A DNA stretch of 64,000 nt, from contig NZ_SZVW01000018.1 in NCBI RefSeq assembly GCF_007655005.1, positions 62,001 through 126,000 on the forward strand, read 5' to 3'. Below are positions 1 to 9,985 of this stretch, in pieces; position 1 is the first letter of the stretch, and the number at the start of each line of letters is the position of its first letter. Under the pieces are notes generated by a model. That model ran no database searches. It was given only the letters and a program-made list of their open reading frames with translations, and was not told where the DNA came from. The DNA is from Streptomyces tibetensis (GTDB lineage Bacteria; Actinomycetota; Actinomycetes; Streptomycetales; Streptomycetaceae). The position numbers and the translations under genes are program-made.

Positions 1-2
1 TC

Positions 3-1574
3 GCCCACGGCCTCAAGCGCGCCAAGCGCAGGGCCTGGCGGGCCGCGGTGGCGCTCCTGCCCGCCGGTGCCGTCGCCCAGTTCACCTACCGGCACTCGCT
101 CGTGGGCGTGCTGATCTCCCTGGTACTGCTGGCGCCCCTGCTGCGCCACCGCGACCAGTTCAACGCCCTGCCCGACCCGCGCAGCCGCTGGAAGGCCCTC
201 GCCAACTTCGTGCTCATGAGCGCCGGTTCGCTCGCGCTCGGACTGCTCGTCGTCAGCGTCCACAGCGGGCGCATCATCGGCGACCCCAGCCTCGCCGACC
301 GCATCACCCACGTCATCTACGGCCTGTTCGGCTTCGAAGGCCCGGTCGGCTACCGGGGCGACACCTCCTGGACCGTCGCCTTCTCCCTCGGCGCCCTCGG
401 CCTGCTCACCGCCGTCACCACCATCTACCTGGCCTTCCGCCCCGAGCACCCGGCCGCACGACTCACCGCGGAGGACGAGGCCGCGCTGCGCGCCCTGCTC
501 GACAAGCACGGACGCCGCGACTCCCTCGGCCACTTCGCCCTGCGCCGCGACAAGGCCGTCGTCTTCTCCCCCAGCGGCAAGGCCGCCGTCACCTACCGCG
601 TCGTCTCCGGCGTGATGCTCGCCAGCGGCGACCCGATCGGCGACGTCGAGGCCTGGCCCGGCGCCATCGAACGGTTCATGGACGAGGCCAGGGCCCACTC
701 CTGGACCCCCGCCGTCATGGGCTGCTCCGAGACCGGCGGCGAGGTGTGGACCCGCGAGACCGGGCTCGACGCCCTCGAACTGGGCGACGAGGCGGTGGTG
801 GATGTCGCGGATTTCTCCCTCGCCGGCCGCGCGATGCGCAACGTGCGCCAGATGGTCAAGCGCATCGAGCGCGCCGGTTACGAAACCCGGGTACGACGTG
901 TCCGTGACCTCGGCGACGCCGAACTGGAGCGCATCCGCCAGGCCGCCGAAGACTGGCGCGGCACCGACACCGAACGCGGCTTCTCCATGGCGCTCGGCCG
1001 CGTCGGCGACCCCGCCGACGGCGACTGCCTCATCGCCACCGCCCACAAACAGGACGACCACCCGGGCCCCTACGGCGATCTGAAGGCGATCCTGCACTTC
1101 GTGCCGTGGGGCACCGACGGCGCCTCCCTGGACCTGATGCGCCGCGACCGCTCGGCCGACCCCGGCATGAACGAACTGCTCATCGTCGCCGCCCTCCAGG
1201 CAGCACCCAGGTTCGGCATCACTCGCGTCTCCCTCAACTTCGCCATGTTCCGCGCGGCACTGGCCCGCGGCGAGAAGATCGGCGCCGGCCCGGTGCTGCG
1301 CGCCTGGCGCGGACTGCTGGTCTTCCTCTCCCGCTGGTTCCAGATCGAGTCCCTCTACAAGTTCAACGCCAAGTTCCAGCCGCGTTGGGAACCGCGCTTC
1401 GTCGTCTACCGGGCCCCCGCCGACCTGCCCCGGATCGGCTTCGCCGCCATGCAGGCCGAGGGCTTCGTCAACCTCGCCCTCCCCCTGCCGCGTTTCCTGC
1501 GCCGCCGGCGCCTGGCCACGCCCCGCCCCTGCGCCCACGCCACCACGGCCGAACGCGACGTCCGGGCGGCATGA
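3..1574 (+). CDS. MprF-like phosphatidylglycerol lysyltransferase, C-terminal part (5' truncated)
   Basis: The reading frame is open to the left edge of the window (in-frame residues AHGLKRAKRRAW precede the first possible start, GTG at 48), so only the C-terminal ~520 residues are present. Three hydrophobic segments at the start (around LVGVLISLVLLAPLL, NFVLMSAGSLALGLLVV and FSLGALGLLTAVTTIYL) are followed by a ~340-residue soluble DUF2156 domain, the tandem-GNAT fold of MprF/LysX enzymes, with patterns such as WPGAIERFMDEAR and SLNFAMFRAALARGEKIGAG. This family transfers lysine or alanine from aminoacyl-tRNA to phosphatidylglycerol, giving cationic lipid and resistance to cationic peptides. 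No lysyl-tRNA synthetase domain follows, so this is the membrane transferase only. It ends 73 nt before folP. The family call is firm; the amino acid transferred is not determinable here. Confidence 0.85.
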   Translation, partial: AHGLKRAKRRAWRAAVALLPAGAVAQFTYRHSLVGVLISLVLLAPLLRHRDQFNALPDPRSRWKALANFVLMSAGSLALGLLVVSVHSGRIIGDPSLADRITHVIYGLFGFEGPVGYRGDTSWTVAFSLGALGLLTAVTTIYLAFRPEHPAARLTAEDEAALRALLDKHGRRDSLGHFALRRDKAVVFSPSGKAAVTYRVVSGVMLASGDPIGDVEAWPGAIERFMDEARAHSWTPAVMGCSETGGEVWTRETGLDALELGDEAVVDVADFSLAGRAMRNVRQMVKRIERAGYETRVRRVRDLGDAELERIRQAAEDWRGTDTERGFSMALGRVGDPADGDCLIATAHKQDDHPGPYGDLKAILHFVPWGTDGASLDLMRRDRSADPGMNELLIVAALQAAPRFGITRVSLNFAMFRAALARGEKIGAGPVLRAWRGLLVFLSRWFQIESLYKFNAKFQPRWEPRFVVYRAPADLPRIGFAAMQAEGFVNLALPLPRFLRRRRLATPRPCAHATTAERDVRAA

Positions 1575-1647
1575 CCCCGCCCCCCGACCGAGGCCGTCGC
1601 ACGGGCCGCAGCGCCGGACGGCCCCCGCCGGGGCCTACGCTGAACAT

Positions 1648-2529
1648 ATGAGCAACCAGAGCGGACGCGGGCGCGTGGCGGGCCTACCCGAATGGGACCG
1701 CTGCGCGGTCATGGGAGTCGTGAACGTCACCCCCGACTCCTTCTCCGACGGCGGCCGCTTCTTCGACACCACGGCCGCCGTCAAACGCGGCCTCGACCTG
1801 GTCACCGAAGGCGCGGACCTGGTCGACGTCGGCGGCGAGTCCACCCGCCCCGGCGCCACCCGGGTCGACGAGGACGAGGAACTGCGGCGCGTCATCCCCG
1901 TCGTCCGCGGCCTGGCCTCCGAGGGCGTCACGGTCTCCGTCGACACCATGCGCGCCTCCGTCGCCGAACGGGCCATCGCGTCCGGTGCCGCCCTCGTCAA
2001 CGACGTCAGCGGCGGCCTCGCCGACCCCCGCATGATCCCGGCCGTCGCCGACGCGGGCGCCCCCTTCGTCGTCATGCACTGGCGCGGCTTCCTCCAGGGC
2101 GGCAACGTCAGGGGCGAGTACGCCGACGTCGTCACCGAGGTCGTCGACGAACTGCACGCGCGCGTGGAGGCCGTCCTGGCCGGCGGCATCGCCCCCGACC
2201 GCGTCATCGTCGACCCCGGCCTCGGCTTCTCCAAGGACGCCGAGCACGACCTCGCCCTCCTCGCGGGCCTCGACCGGGTCCTCGCCCTCGGCCACCCGCT
2301 GCTCGTCGCCGCCTCCCGCAAACGCTTCCTCGGCCGGGTCCTCGCCGGCCCCGACGGCCCCCCGCCGCCCGCACGCGAACGCGACGCGGCCACCGCGGCC
2401 GTCTCCGCGCTCGCGGCGCACGCCGGCGCATGGGCGGTCCGCGTCCACGAGGTGCGCGCCACCGCGGACGCCGTACGGGTCGCCCGCGCCGTCGCAGGAG
2501 CACGCACCGGCGCAGAAGGAACCCGGTGA
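1648..2529 (+). CDS. folP: dihydropteroate synthase
   Basis: The 293-residue product condenses 7,8-dihydropterin pyrophosphate with p-aminobenzoate to 7,8-dihydropteroate in folate synthesis, and is the sulfonamide target. Family signatures are in order: MGVVNVTPDSFSDGG near residues 20-35, DVGGESTRPGA, the VSVDTMRASVAERA strand-helix, LVNDVSGG, VMHWRG, IVDPGLGFSKDAEHDLALL, and the C-terminal GHPLLVAASRKRFLG containing the SRK pterin-phosphate residues. Length is normal for the family. The stop overlaps the GTG start of the next gene, so the two are probably translationally coupled. folB and folK follow on the same strand. Confidence 0.97.
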   Translation: MSNQSGRGRVAGLPEWDRCAVMGVVNVTPDSFSDGGRFFDTTAAVKRGLDLVTEGADLVDVGGESTRPGATRVDEDEELRRVIPVVRGLASEGVTVSVDTMRASVAERAIASGAALVNDVSGGLADPRMIPAVADAGAPFVVMHWRGFLQGGNVRGEYADVVTEVVDELHARVEAVLAGGIAPDRVIVDPGLGFSKDAEHDLALLAGLDRVLALGHPLLVAASRKRFLGRVLAGPDGPPPPARERDAATAAVSALAAHAGAWAVRVHEVRATADAVRVARAVAGARTGAEGTR

Positions 2530-3032
2530 GCGCCCCGCACACCGACGTCGAACAGGTCGAGGCCGCCAACACCGCCTTCTACGAGGCACTGGAACAGGGC
2601 GACTTCGAGGAACTGGCGTCGCTCTGGCTGACCCCCTCCGACCTGGGCGTCGACGAGACGTACCACGACCCGGCCGACACCGGCGTGGTCTCCTGCGTCC
2701 ACCCCGGCTGGCCCGTCCTCACCGGCCGCGGCGAGGTCCTCCGGTCGTACGCGCTGATCATGGCGAACACCGACTACATCCAGTTCTTCCTGACCGACGT
2801 GCACGTCTCCGTCACCGGCGACACCGCCCTGGTCAACTGCACCGAGAACATCCTCAGCGGCGGCCCCGCCCCCGAAGGCGCCGGCGAGGAGCTCGGCCCG
2901 CTCGTCGGACAGCTCGTGGTCGCCACCAACGTGTTCCGGCGCACGCCTCAGGGGTGGAAGATCTGGTCGCACCACGCTTCCCCCGTCCTGGCGGAAACAG
3001 AGGAGGACGAGCAGGACGACACCCCCGCCTGA
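2526..3032 (+). CDS. NTF2-like/SnoaL-fold protein
   Basis: A 168-residue protein starting at GTG 2526, overlapping the folP stop codon by four bases (GTGA). It has the cone-shaped NTF2/SnoaL pattern: an N-terminal helix pair (EAANTAFYEALEQGDFEELASLW), the HPGWPVLTGRGEVLRSYALIM segment, and beta strands ending in NVFRRTPQGWKIWSHHASPV. The C-terminus is acidic (ETEEDEQDD). Such proteins are often annotated as ketosteroid-isomerase-like, but no substrate can be assigned. Overlap with folP suggests co-expression with folate synthesis, and its position between folP and folB in the folate operon is, from memory, conserved in Streptomyces. The fold is clear; the function is unknown. Confidence 0.85.
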   Translation: MSAPHTDVEQVEAANTAFYEALEQGDFEELASLWLTPSDLGVDETYHDPADTGVVSCVHPGWPVLTGRGEVLRSYALIMANTDYIQFFLTDVHVSVTGDTALVNCTENILSGGPAPEGAGEELGPLVGQLVVATNVFRRTPQGWKIWSHHASPVLAETEEDEQDDTPA

Positions 3033-3268
3033 GTGGGTACGCGCCAGGAAGTGGTTGGAATCACCTACGCCCGGGTAGGGGCGGCTACCAACCTGCGCAC
3101 CGACGGGTTCCCCAGGGGAAACGCTGGATGAACCCTGCCGGGCCCGGGCGCGGCCCCCACCCCGTGACCCGGGACCGCCCGTGCGCGCAGGTAGATTCGA
3201 CCGAGGCCGGTGTGCCGACCGCACACGGCACCGACCGGCCCTGACCGACGATTGCAGGAGTGATTCGC

Positions 3269-3628
3269 GTGGATCGTGTCGCGCTGCGCGGCCTGAAGGC
3301 CCGCGGGCACCACGGCGTGTTCCCCGAGGAACGCGCGGAGGGCCAGACCTTCATCGTGGACCTCGTCCTCGGCCTGGACACCCGACCGGCCGCGGCCGAC
3401 GACGACCTGGCGAAGACCGTGCATTACGGCATCGTGGCGGAGGAGGTCGTGGCCGTCGTCCAGGGCGAGCCCGTCGACCTCGTCGAGACGCTCGCCGAGC
3501 GCATCGCCCAGGCCTGTCTGAAGCACGAGGAGGTACAGGAGGTCGAGGTCTGCGTCCACAAGCCGGACGCCCCGATCACCGTCCCCTTCGACGACGTGAC
3601 CGTCACCATCACCCGGAGCCGAGTATGA
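3269..3628 (+). CDS. folB: dihydroneopterin aldolase
   Basis: The 119-residue product converts 7,8-dihydroneopterin to 6-hydroxymethyl-7,8-dihydropterin and glycolaldehyde. It shows the family pattern LRGLKARGHHGVFPEERAEGQ, the YG(I/V) motif near residue 52 (VHYGIVAEEV), the LVETLAERIA helix, and the C-terminal KPDAPI that includes the catalytic lysine. I chose GTG 3269 (protein MDRVALRG) rather than the in-frame GTG at 3260, because AGGAG at 3256-3260 lies eight bases before 3269 and would overlap the earlier start. The stop overlaps the folK ATG (ATGA). Confidence 0.95.
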   Translation: MDRVALRGLKARGHHGVFPEERAEGQTFIVDLVLGLDTRPAAADDDLAKTVHYGIVAEEVVAVVQGEPVDLVETLAERIAQACLKHEEVQEVEVCVHKPDAPITVPFDDVTVTITRSRV

Positions 3629-4236
3629 CCGCGCCCTTCATCAAGGGTCCGACCGACCCGACCGTACAGCCGGTGCCCGCCTCCGTCGTCGAGAAGGTCG
3701 ACGCCGCCGACACGACCCTGTCCAACCCCAAACGGGCCGTGGTCGCCCTCGGCTCCAACCTCGGCAACCGCCTGGAGACCCTCCAGGGAGCCATCGACGC
3801 CCTGGAGGACACGCCCGGCGTCCGCGTCAAGGGCGTCTCCCCGGTCTACGAGACCGAGCCCTGGGGCGTGGACCCCGGCAGCCAGCCCGCCTACTTCAAC
3901 GCCGTCGTGGTCCTCAAGACCACCCTCCCGCCGTCCTCACTCCTGGAGCGCGCGCACGCGGTCGAGGAGGCCTTCCACCGCGTCCGGGACGAGCACTGGG
4001 GCCCCCGCACCCTCGACGTCGACATCGTCTCCTACGCCGATGTCGTCTCCGACGACCCGCAGCTCACGCTCCCCCACCCGCGCGCCCACGAGCGCGCGTT
4101 CGTCCTGGCTCCCTGGCACGACCTGGACCCCGAGGCGCAGCTGCCCGGCCTCGGTCCCGTCGCCGGTTTCCTCGACGCCGTCACCCGGGCCGGGGTCGCG
4201 CCCCGCCAGGACCTGGAACTCCGGCTGCCCGAGTAG
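3625..4236 (+). CDS. folK: HPPK, 6-hydroxymethyl-7,8-dihydropterin pyrophosphokinase
   Basis: A 203-residue protein whose ATG overlaps the folB stop. It pyrophosphorylates 6-hydroxymethyl-7,8-dihydropterin with ATP to make the FolP substrate. Signatures include VALGSNLGNRLETLQGAIDAL, SPVYETEPWG, the loop RDEHWGPRTLDVDIVSY with the DVD magnesium ligands, and LPHPRAHERAFVLAPWHDLDP. The first ~35 residues (MTAPFIKGPTDPT...) are an extension beyond the compact ~160-residue enzyme and look unstructured; actinobacterial FolK proteins often have one. With folP and folB it forms the central folate block. Confidence 0.96.
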   Translation: MTAPFIKGPTDPTVQPVPASVVEKVDAADTTLSNPKRAVVALGSNLGNRLETLQGAIDALEDTPGVRVKGVSPVYETEPWGVDPGSQPAYFNAVVVLKTTLPPSSLLERAHAVEEAFHRVRDEHWGPRTLDVDIVSYADVVSDDPQLTLPHPRAHERAFVLAPWHDLDPEAQLPGLGPVAGFLDAVTRAGVAPRQDLELRLPE

Positions 4237-4295
4237 CCGTTAAGGTCAAGACGGCCGCGAACCGGGCCGGAAGCCGGGGGAACCGAAGGGACACC

Positions 4296-4784
4296 GTGAG
4301 AGAGCTGCGTATCCGGGTGCTGGCCGGCGTCTTCGTCGTGGCCGGAGTCCTGTCCTGGGCGGGTGCCCGCCTGTGGAGCTCGGTCGGCACGCTCCCGAGC
4401 GTCCCGCTGGCCGCCCCCATCGTCCTGGCCGTGATCGCCGTGGTCCTGCTGGCCACGGCGCTCTCCATCCGCGCCCGGCTCAAGGCCCAGCGCGAGCGCC
4501 GCCCCGAGGCGAAGGGCGTCGATCCCCTCATGGCGGCCCGCGCGGTCGTCTTCGGCCACGCCAGCGCCCTGGTCGCCGCCCTCGTCTCCGGCATGTACGG
4601 CGGCACCGGTGTCTTCCTCCTGGAATCCCTCGACATCCCGGCCCGCCGCGACCAGGCCATCTACGCCGGCCTCTCGGTCGTCGCGGGCATCGGCGTCATA
4701 GCGGCCGCCATCTTCCTGGAACGCGTCTGCAAGCTCCCCGAGGACGACGAGAACGACGGCACGGGCGTGGCACCGACGGTCTGA
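4296..4784 (+). CDS. DUF3180 family membrane protein
   Basis: A 162-residue protein with four hydrophobic stretches (VLAGVFVVAGVLSWAGA, LAAPIVLAVIAVVLLATAL, GHASALVAALVSGMYGG, AIYAGLSVVAGIGVIAAAIFL) separated by a charged loop (IRARLKAQRERRPEAKG). This layout and the position right after folK match the DUF3180 family, which sits next to folate genes across actinobacteria and has no established function. Start GTG 4296 follows a purine-rich stretch (GGGGGAACCGAAGGGA). The C-terminus is acidic and probably cytoplasmic. Role in folate metabolism is inference from position only. Confidence 0.85.
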   Translation: MRELRIRVLAGVFVVAGVLSWAGARLWSSVGTLPSVPLAAPIVLAVIAVVLLATALSIRARLKAQRERRPEAKGVDPLMAARAVVFGHASALVAALVSGMYGGTGVFLLESLDIPARRDQAIYAGLSVVAGIGVIAAAIFLERVCKLPEDDENDGTGVAPTV

Positions 4785-5133
4785 GGCCGTTGGCACCCAC
4801 CAGGGCTGACGAGCGAGATGCCCGTTGACGAGGAAGCCGGGGACATCCCGCTGGAGACAGCCGGAGGGCCGTGTCACCGGTTCCAGCCGAGCAGCCAGCC
4901 CAATGGTCGCTGTCGGTCCCCTCGGAATCACGTGCATGCACCCAGCCGTCGGGCGTTCCCAGCATGTGATCCGGCGCCACCGTGAACGTCATACGTGTAC
5001 ATCGCGCGCCCGCAGGCGACCACCCACGGCGTTCACCGTCTGCCTGCTCGGCAACCCGTAGCTCACTCGCTCCCCCTGATCTGTGCACAACCACACTGAT
5101 CAGGGACGATCTCGGGTACCACTGACAATCGGG
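4785..5133. other. intergenic stretch between convergent DUF3180 gene and folE, no gene supported
   Basis: Short open frames exist on both strands but none has a ribosome-binding site, recognisable domain, or the expected third-position GC bias. Base composition is somewhat lower in GC than the flanking genes. The only structure I see is the inverted repeat near its right end, listed separately. It could be decayed sequence. Confidence 0.5.
5074..5105. terminator. inverted repeat downstream of folE, candidate terminator
   Basis: CCCTGATC (5074-5081) and GATCAGGG (5098-5105) form a perfect 8-bp stem around a 16-nt loop, starting 29 nt past the folE stop codon in a convergent intergenic region. 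There is no U-run, as is common in Streptomyces terminators. Confidence 0.45.
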
Positions 5134-5739
5134 CTATCGCGCCATGATCAGGCTCATGGCCTCATTACGGGTCGCCGGATCACGAAGCTGGCCCCGGACC
5201 GCCGAGGTGATCGTTTTTGCGCCCGGCTTGCGGACCCCGCGCATCGACATGCACATGTGCTCGCACTCGACGACGACGATCACGCCACGCGGCTCCAGGA
5301 TCGACATCAGGGAGTCGGCGATCTGCGTGGTGAGCCGCTCCTGCACCTGCGGGCGCCGGGCATAGACGTCCACGAGGCGAGCCAGCTTCGACAAGCCTGT
5401 GATCTTGCCTTCGGCGGACGGAATGTAGCCAACGTGCGCAACGCCGACAAACGGTACGAGGTGATGTTCACAGGAGCTCAATACTTCGATGTCCTTCACG
5501 AGCACCATCTCGTCATGCCCGAGGTCGAACGTCGTCGTCAGTACGTCCTCCGGCTGCTGCCACAACCCCGCGAATATCTCCTTGTACGCCCGCGCCACCC
5601 GCGCCGGCGTCTCGCGGAGGCCCTCGCGGTCCGGGTCCTCGCCGACCGCGATCAGGAGTTCGCGCACGGCGTTCTCGGCGCGCTTCTCGTCGAACTCGCC
5701 GATCCGGCCGTCGCCGTCCAGCACCACGGGGTCGGTCAT
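5134..5739 (-). CDS. folE: GTP cyclohydrolase I
   Basis: The 201-residue product opens and rearranges GTP to 7,8-dihydroneopterin triphosphate, the first step of folate synthesis. Hallmarks are the zinc and active-site segment SSCEHHLVPFVGVAHVGYIP, SKLARLVDVYARRPQVQERLT, and the second zinc cysteine in VECEHMCMSMRGVRKPGA. The start MTDPVVLDGDGRIGEFDEKRAENAVREL is typical; longer in-frame extension upstream is not protein-like and would cross a terminator. It faces the other fol genes across 350 nt. The strong hairpin after ftsH separates it from that gene, so it should have its own promoter in 5740-5792. Confidence 0.97.
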   Translation of the reverse strand: MTDPVVLDGDGRIGEFDEKRAENAVRELLIAVGEDPDREGLRETPARVARAYKEIFAGLWQQPEDVLTTTFDLGHDEMVLVKDIEVLSSCEHHLVPFVGVAHVGYIPSAEGKITGLSKLARLVDVYARRPQVQERLTTQIADSLMSILEPRGVIVVVECEHMCMSMRGVRKPGAKTITSAVRGQLRDPATRNEAMSLIMAR

Positions 5740-5792
5740 CTGCTGCCTCGTTCCTGTGTCCTTCACGGGGCGGCCTGCACAAATGGCGAAAA

Positions 5793-5828
5793 GCCGCGCC
5801 CCCCAGGCTAAAACCTGGGGGGCGCGGC
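5793..5828 (-). terminator. intrinsic terminator of ftsH
   Basis: A perfect 15-bp GC-rich stem (arms 5793-5807 and 5814-5828, GCCGCGCCCCCCAGG and its complement) with a six-base loop. On the minus strand the stem is followed by TTTTCGCC. It begins 38 nt after the ftsH stop and separates ftsH from folE. Confidence 0.85.
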
Positions 5829-5866
5829 ATCCATTCCGGGGCAGTGGGCCGCCGGGAGAGCTCAGG

Positions 5867-7906
<2,040 letters not shown>

Positions 7907-8092
7907 CCATACGGAGCGGTGCCGCCCCGTCCCTCCTGCCATAGTGAGTTTGATAAAGACTGTTCTTCGGACGGTACCCCAGCATTGTCACCTGAAGCCG
8001 CGTGGGACGGCTGGCGATCCGCCTACGCCTGCTCCAACGGCGGGAGGCCCGCTGGGGTTCCCGATCACCGTGACGGCACTGCGGCCGGGTTC

Positions 8093-8653
8093 TCAGCCGC
8101 CGTACACGTGGGGCGCGAGCGTACCGACGAACGGGAGGTTGCGGTACTTCTCGGCGTAGTCGAGTCCGTAGCCCACGACGAATTCGTTGGGGATGTCGAA
8201 GCCGACCCACTCCACGTCGATGGCGACCTTCGCGGCCTCGGGCTTGCGCAGCAGCGTGCACACCTTGAGGGAGGCGGGCTCGCGCGAGCCGAGGTTGGAG
8301 AGCAGCCAGGACAGGGTCAGACCGGAGTCGATGATGTCCTCGACGATCAGGACGTGCCTGCCCTTGATGTCGGTGTCGAGGTCCTTGAGGATCCGCACCA
8401 CACCGGAGGACTGGGTGCCCGCCCCGTACGAGGATACGGCCATCCAGTCCATGGTGACGGGGGTGGACAGCGCCCGCGCGAGGTCGGCCATGACCATCAC
8501 CGCGCCCTTGAGGACTCCGACGATCAGCAGGTCCTTGCCCGCGTACTCCGCGTCGATCTTCGCTGCCAGCTCGGCCAGCTTGGCGTCGATCTCTTCCTTG
8601 GTGATGAGCACCTTCTCGAGGTCGGCACCCATGTCTTTCGCGTCCACCCGCAT
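8093..8653 (-). CDS. hpt: hypoxanthine phosphoribosyltransferase
   Basis: The 186-residue product salvages hypoxanthine/guanine with PRPP. The PRPP-binding loop VLIVEDIIDSGLTLSWLL is intact, preceded by LLIVGVLKGAVMVMADLARAL and the SSYGAGTQSSG flexible loop; the C-terminal VGFDIPNEFVVGYGLDYAEKYRNLPFVG holds the purine-binding residues. I start at ATG 8653 (MRVDAKDMG), six residues inside the longest frame, because this matches the usual N-terminus of Streptomyces relatives as I remember it; the ribosome site is weak for either choice. It follows tilS by 61 nt on the same strand, the tilS-hpt-ftsH order common to many bacteria. Confidence 0.95.
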   Translation of the reverse strand: MRVDAKDMGADLEKVLITKEEIDAKLAELAAKIDAEYAGKDLLIVGVLKGAVMVMADLARALSTPVTMDWMAVSSYGAGTQSSGVVRILKDLDTDIKGRHVLIVEDIIDSGLTLSWLLSNLGSREPASLKVCTLLRKPEAAKVAIDVEWVGFDIPNEFVVGYGLDYAEKYRNLPFVGTLAPHVYGG

Positions 8654-8714
8654 CACTTTCGGTCGTCCCACCGGCCGATCGGCCCCTCCGCCGGCTGCGG
8701 GGAGGGGTCGCTGT

Positions 8715-9788
8715 TCAGCCTTGCCGAATCACCAGTCTGCCACCCTGCCGCCGGGCCACGACCTTGCCGGGGAGGTTGATGGCTCCCTGACCGCGCCAGC
8801 CGGTGATCAGGCGGTCGACTTCCTCGATGTGGCGGGCGAACAGCGAGCCGGCGGGCGCACCGGCCGCGATGGCGGCCCGGCGCAGGATGCGGCGGCGTAC
8901 GGCGGGCGGCAGGGCGTAGAGCTTGGCGCACTCCAGGAACCCGGCGGCGTCGCGGACGGTGGGCTCGGCCTGGCCGGCCCAGGAGTCCAGGGCGTCGGCG
9001 TCGTCGCGGGAGAGCTGGGCCGTACGGGCGAGGGCCTCGACGACGCCCTTGCCGAGGGCCTTCTCCAGGGCGGGCAGGCCCTCGTGGCGGAGCCGGGAGC
9101 GGGTGTAGGCCGGGTCGGCGTTGTGGGGGTCGTCCCAGACGGGCAGGGACTGGACCATGCAGGCCTTGCGGGCGGTCTGCCGGTCGAGTTCCAGGAAGGG
9201 ACGCCGGTAACGGCCGCCGGCCCCCGAGACCGCGGCCATTCCGGACAGAGAGCGGATGCCGGAGCCCCGGGCGAGACCGAGCAGGACGGTTTCGGCCTGG
9301 TCGTCGCGGGTGTGGCCGAGCAGGACCGCGGTGGCGCCGTGGCGTTCGGCCGCGGTGTCCAGTGCACAGTAGCGGGCGTCGCGGGCGGCGGCCTCGGGTC
9401 CACCGGCGCGGCCGACGGTGACGGCGACGGAGTCGACCGGGTCGAGGCCGAGTTCGCGCAGACGCTGGACGACCTCCGCGGCGCGCAGGTCGGAGCCGGT
9501 CTGGAGGCCGTGGTCGACGGTGACGCCGCCGGCTCTGATGCCCAGCTTGGGGGCCTCGAAGGCGAGGGCGGAGGCCAGGGCCATCGAGTCGGCGCCGCCG
9601 GAGCACGCCACGAGCACGAGCGGCGGGGACGGGGGTACGTCCCTGCTCGAGCGCGGCCGAGAGCGTGAGGGCTCGTGCGGGGAGGCGTGCGGGACCGCGA
9701 CGGGGGCGCGGTGGTGTTCGGTGAGGAGGTCGTGGAGGACGCGGCGGACCGCCAGGCGTATCGCCGCGACCGCAGGATGGGGACCCAT
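8715..9788 (-). CDS. tilS: tRNA(Ile)-lysidine synthetase
   Basis: The 357-residue product modifies cytidine 34 of tRNA-Ile(CAU) to lysidine so that it reads AUA. The PP-loop SGGADS is at residues 63-68 (VLVACSGGADSMALASAL), followed by VDHGLQTGSDLRA, LLGHTRDDQAETVLLGLARGSG and RPFLELDRQTAR. A ~50-residue Arg/Ser/Pro-rich segment precedes the PP-loop. The protein lacks the long C-terminal domains of the E. coli enzyme, which is normal for short actinobacterial TilS. Confidence 0.94.
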   Translation of the reverse strand: MGPHPAVAAIRLAVRRVLHDLLTEHHRAPVAVPHASPHEPSRSRPRSSRDVPPSPPLVLVACSGGADSMALASALAFEAPKLGIRAGGVTVDHGLQTGSDLRAAEVVQRLRELGLDPVDSVAVTVGRAGGPEAAARDARYCALDTAAERHGATAVLLGHTRDDQAETVLLGLARGSGIRSLSGMAAVSGAGGRYRRPFLELDRQTARKACMVQSLPVWDDPHNADPAYTRSRLRHEGLPALEKALGKGVVEALARTAQLSRDDADALDSWAGQAEPTVRDAAGFLECAKLYALPPAVRRRILRRAAIAAGAPAGSLFARHIEEVDRLITGWRGQGAINLPGKVVARRQGGRLVIRQG

Positions 9789-9985
9789 GTCCGGTTCCCT
9801 TCATGAAGTTTTCGGGGGGTGAGCCCGCGTGCCGGTCACGCAGAGTGTGTAGATGGTGACAGAACCGGGCCGTTCCCCGAGCATTGCACGCCTACCCCTG
9901 CCTCACGGTCCCTCGGACGGGTGATTGGAGGGGCGTTCGCCTGCCGTCCGCCGGTTTCCCTTCACGACCTTCCCCGCGAAGTTCA

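Noticed and set aside
1692..2525. Arg-rich upstream extension of the NTF2-like frame
   Set aside because: It overlaps folP in another frame and looks like shadow sequence; the real start is GTG 2526.
4785..5133. Small minus-strand gene between DUF3180 and folE
   Set aside because: The 132-codon frame overlaps the DUF3180 gene, has no ribosome site and no family resemblance.
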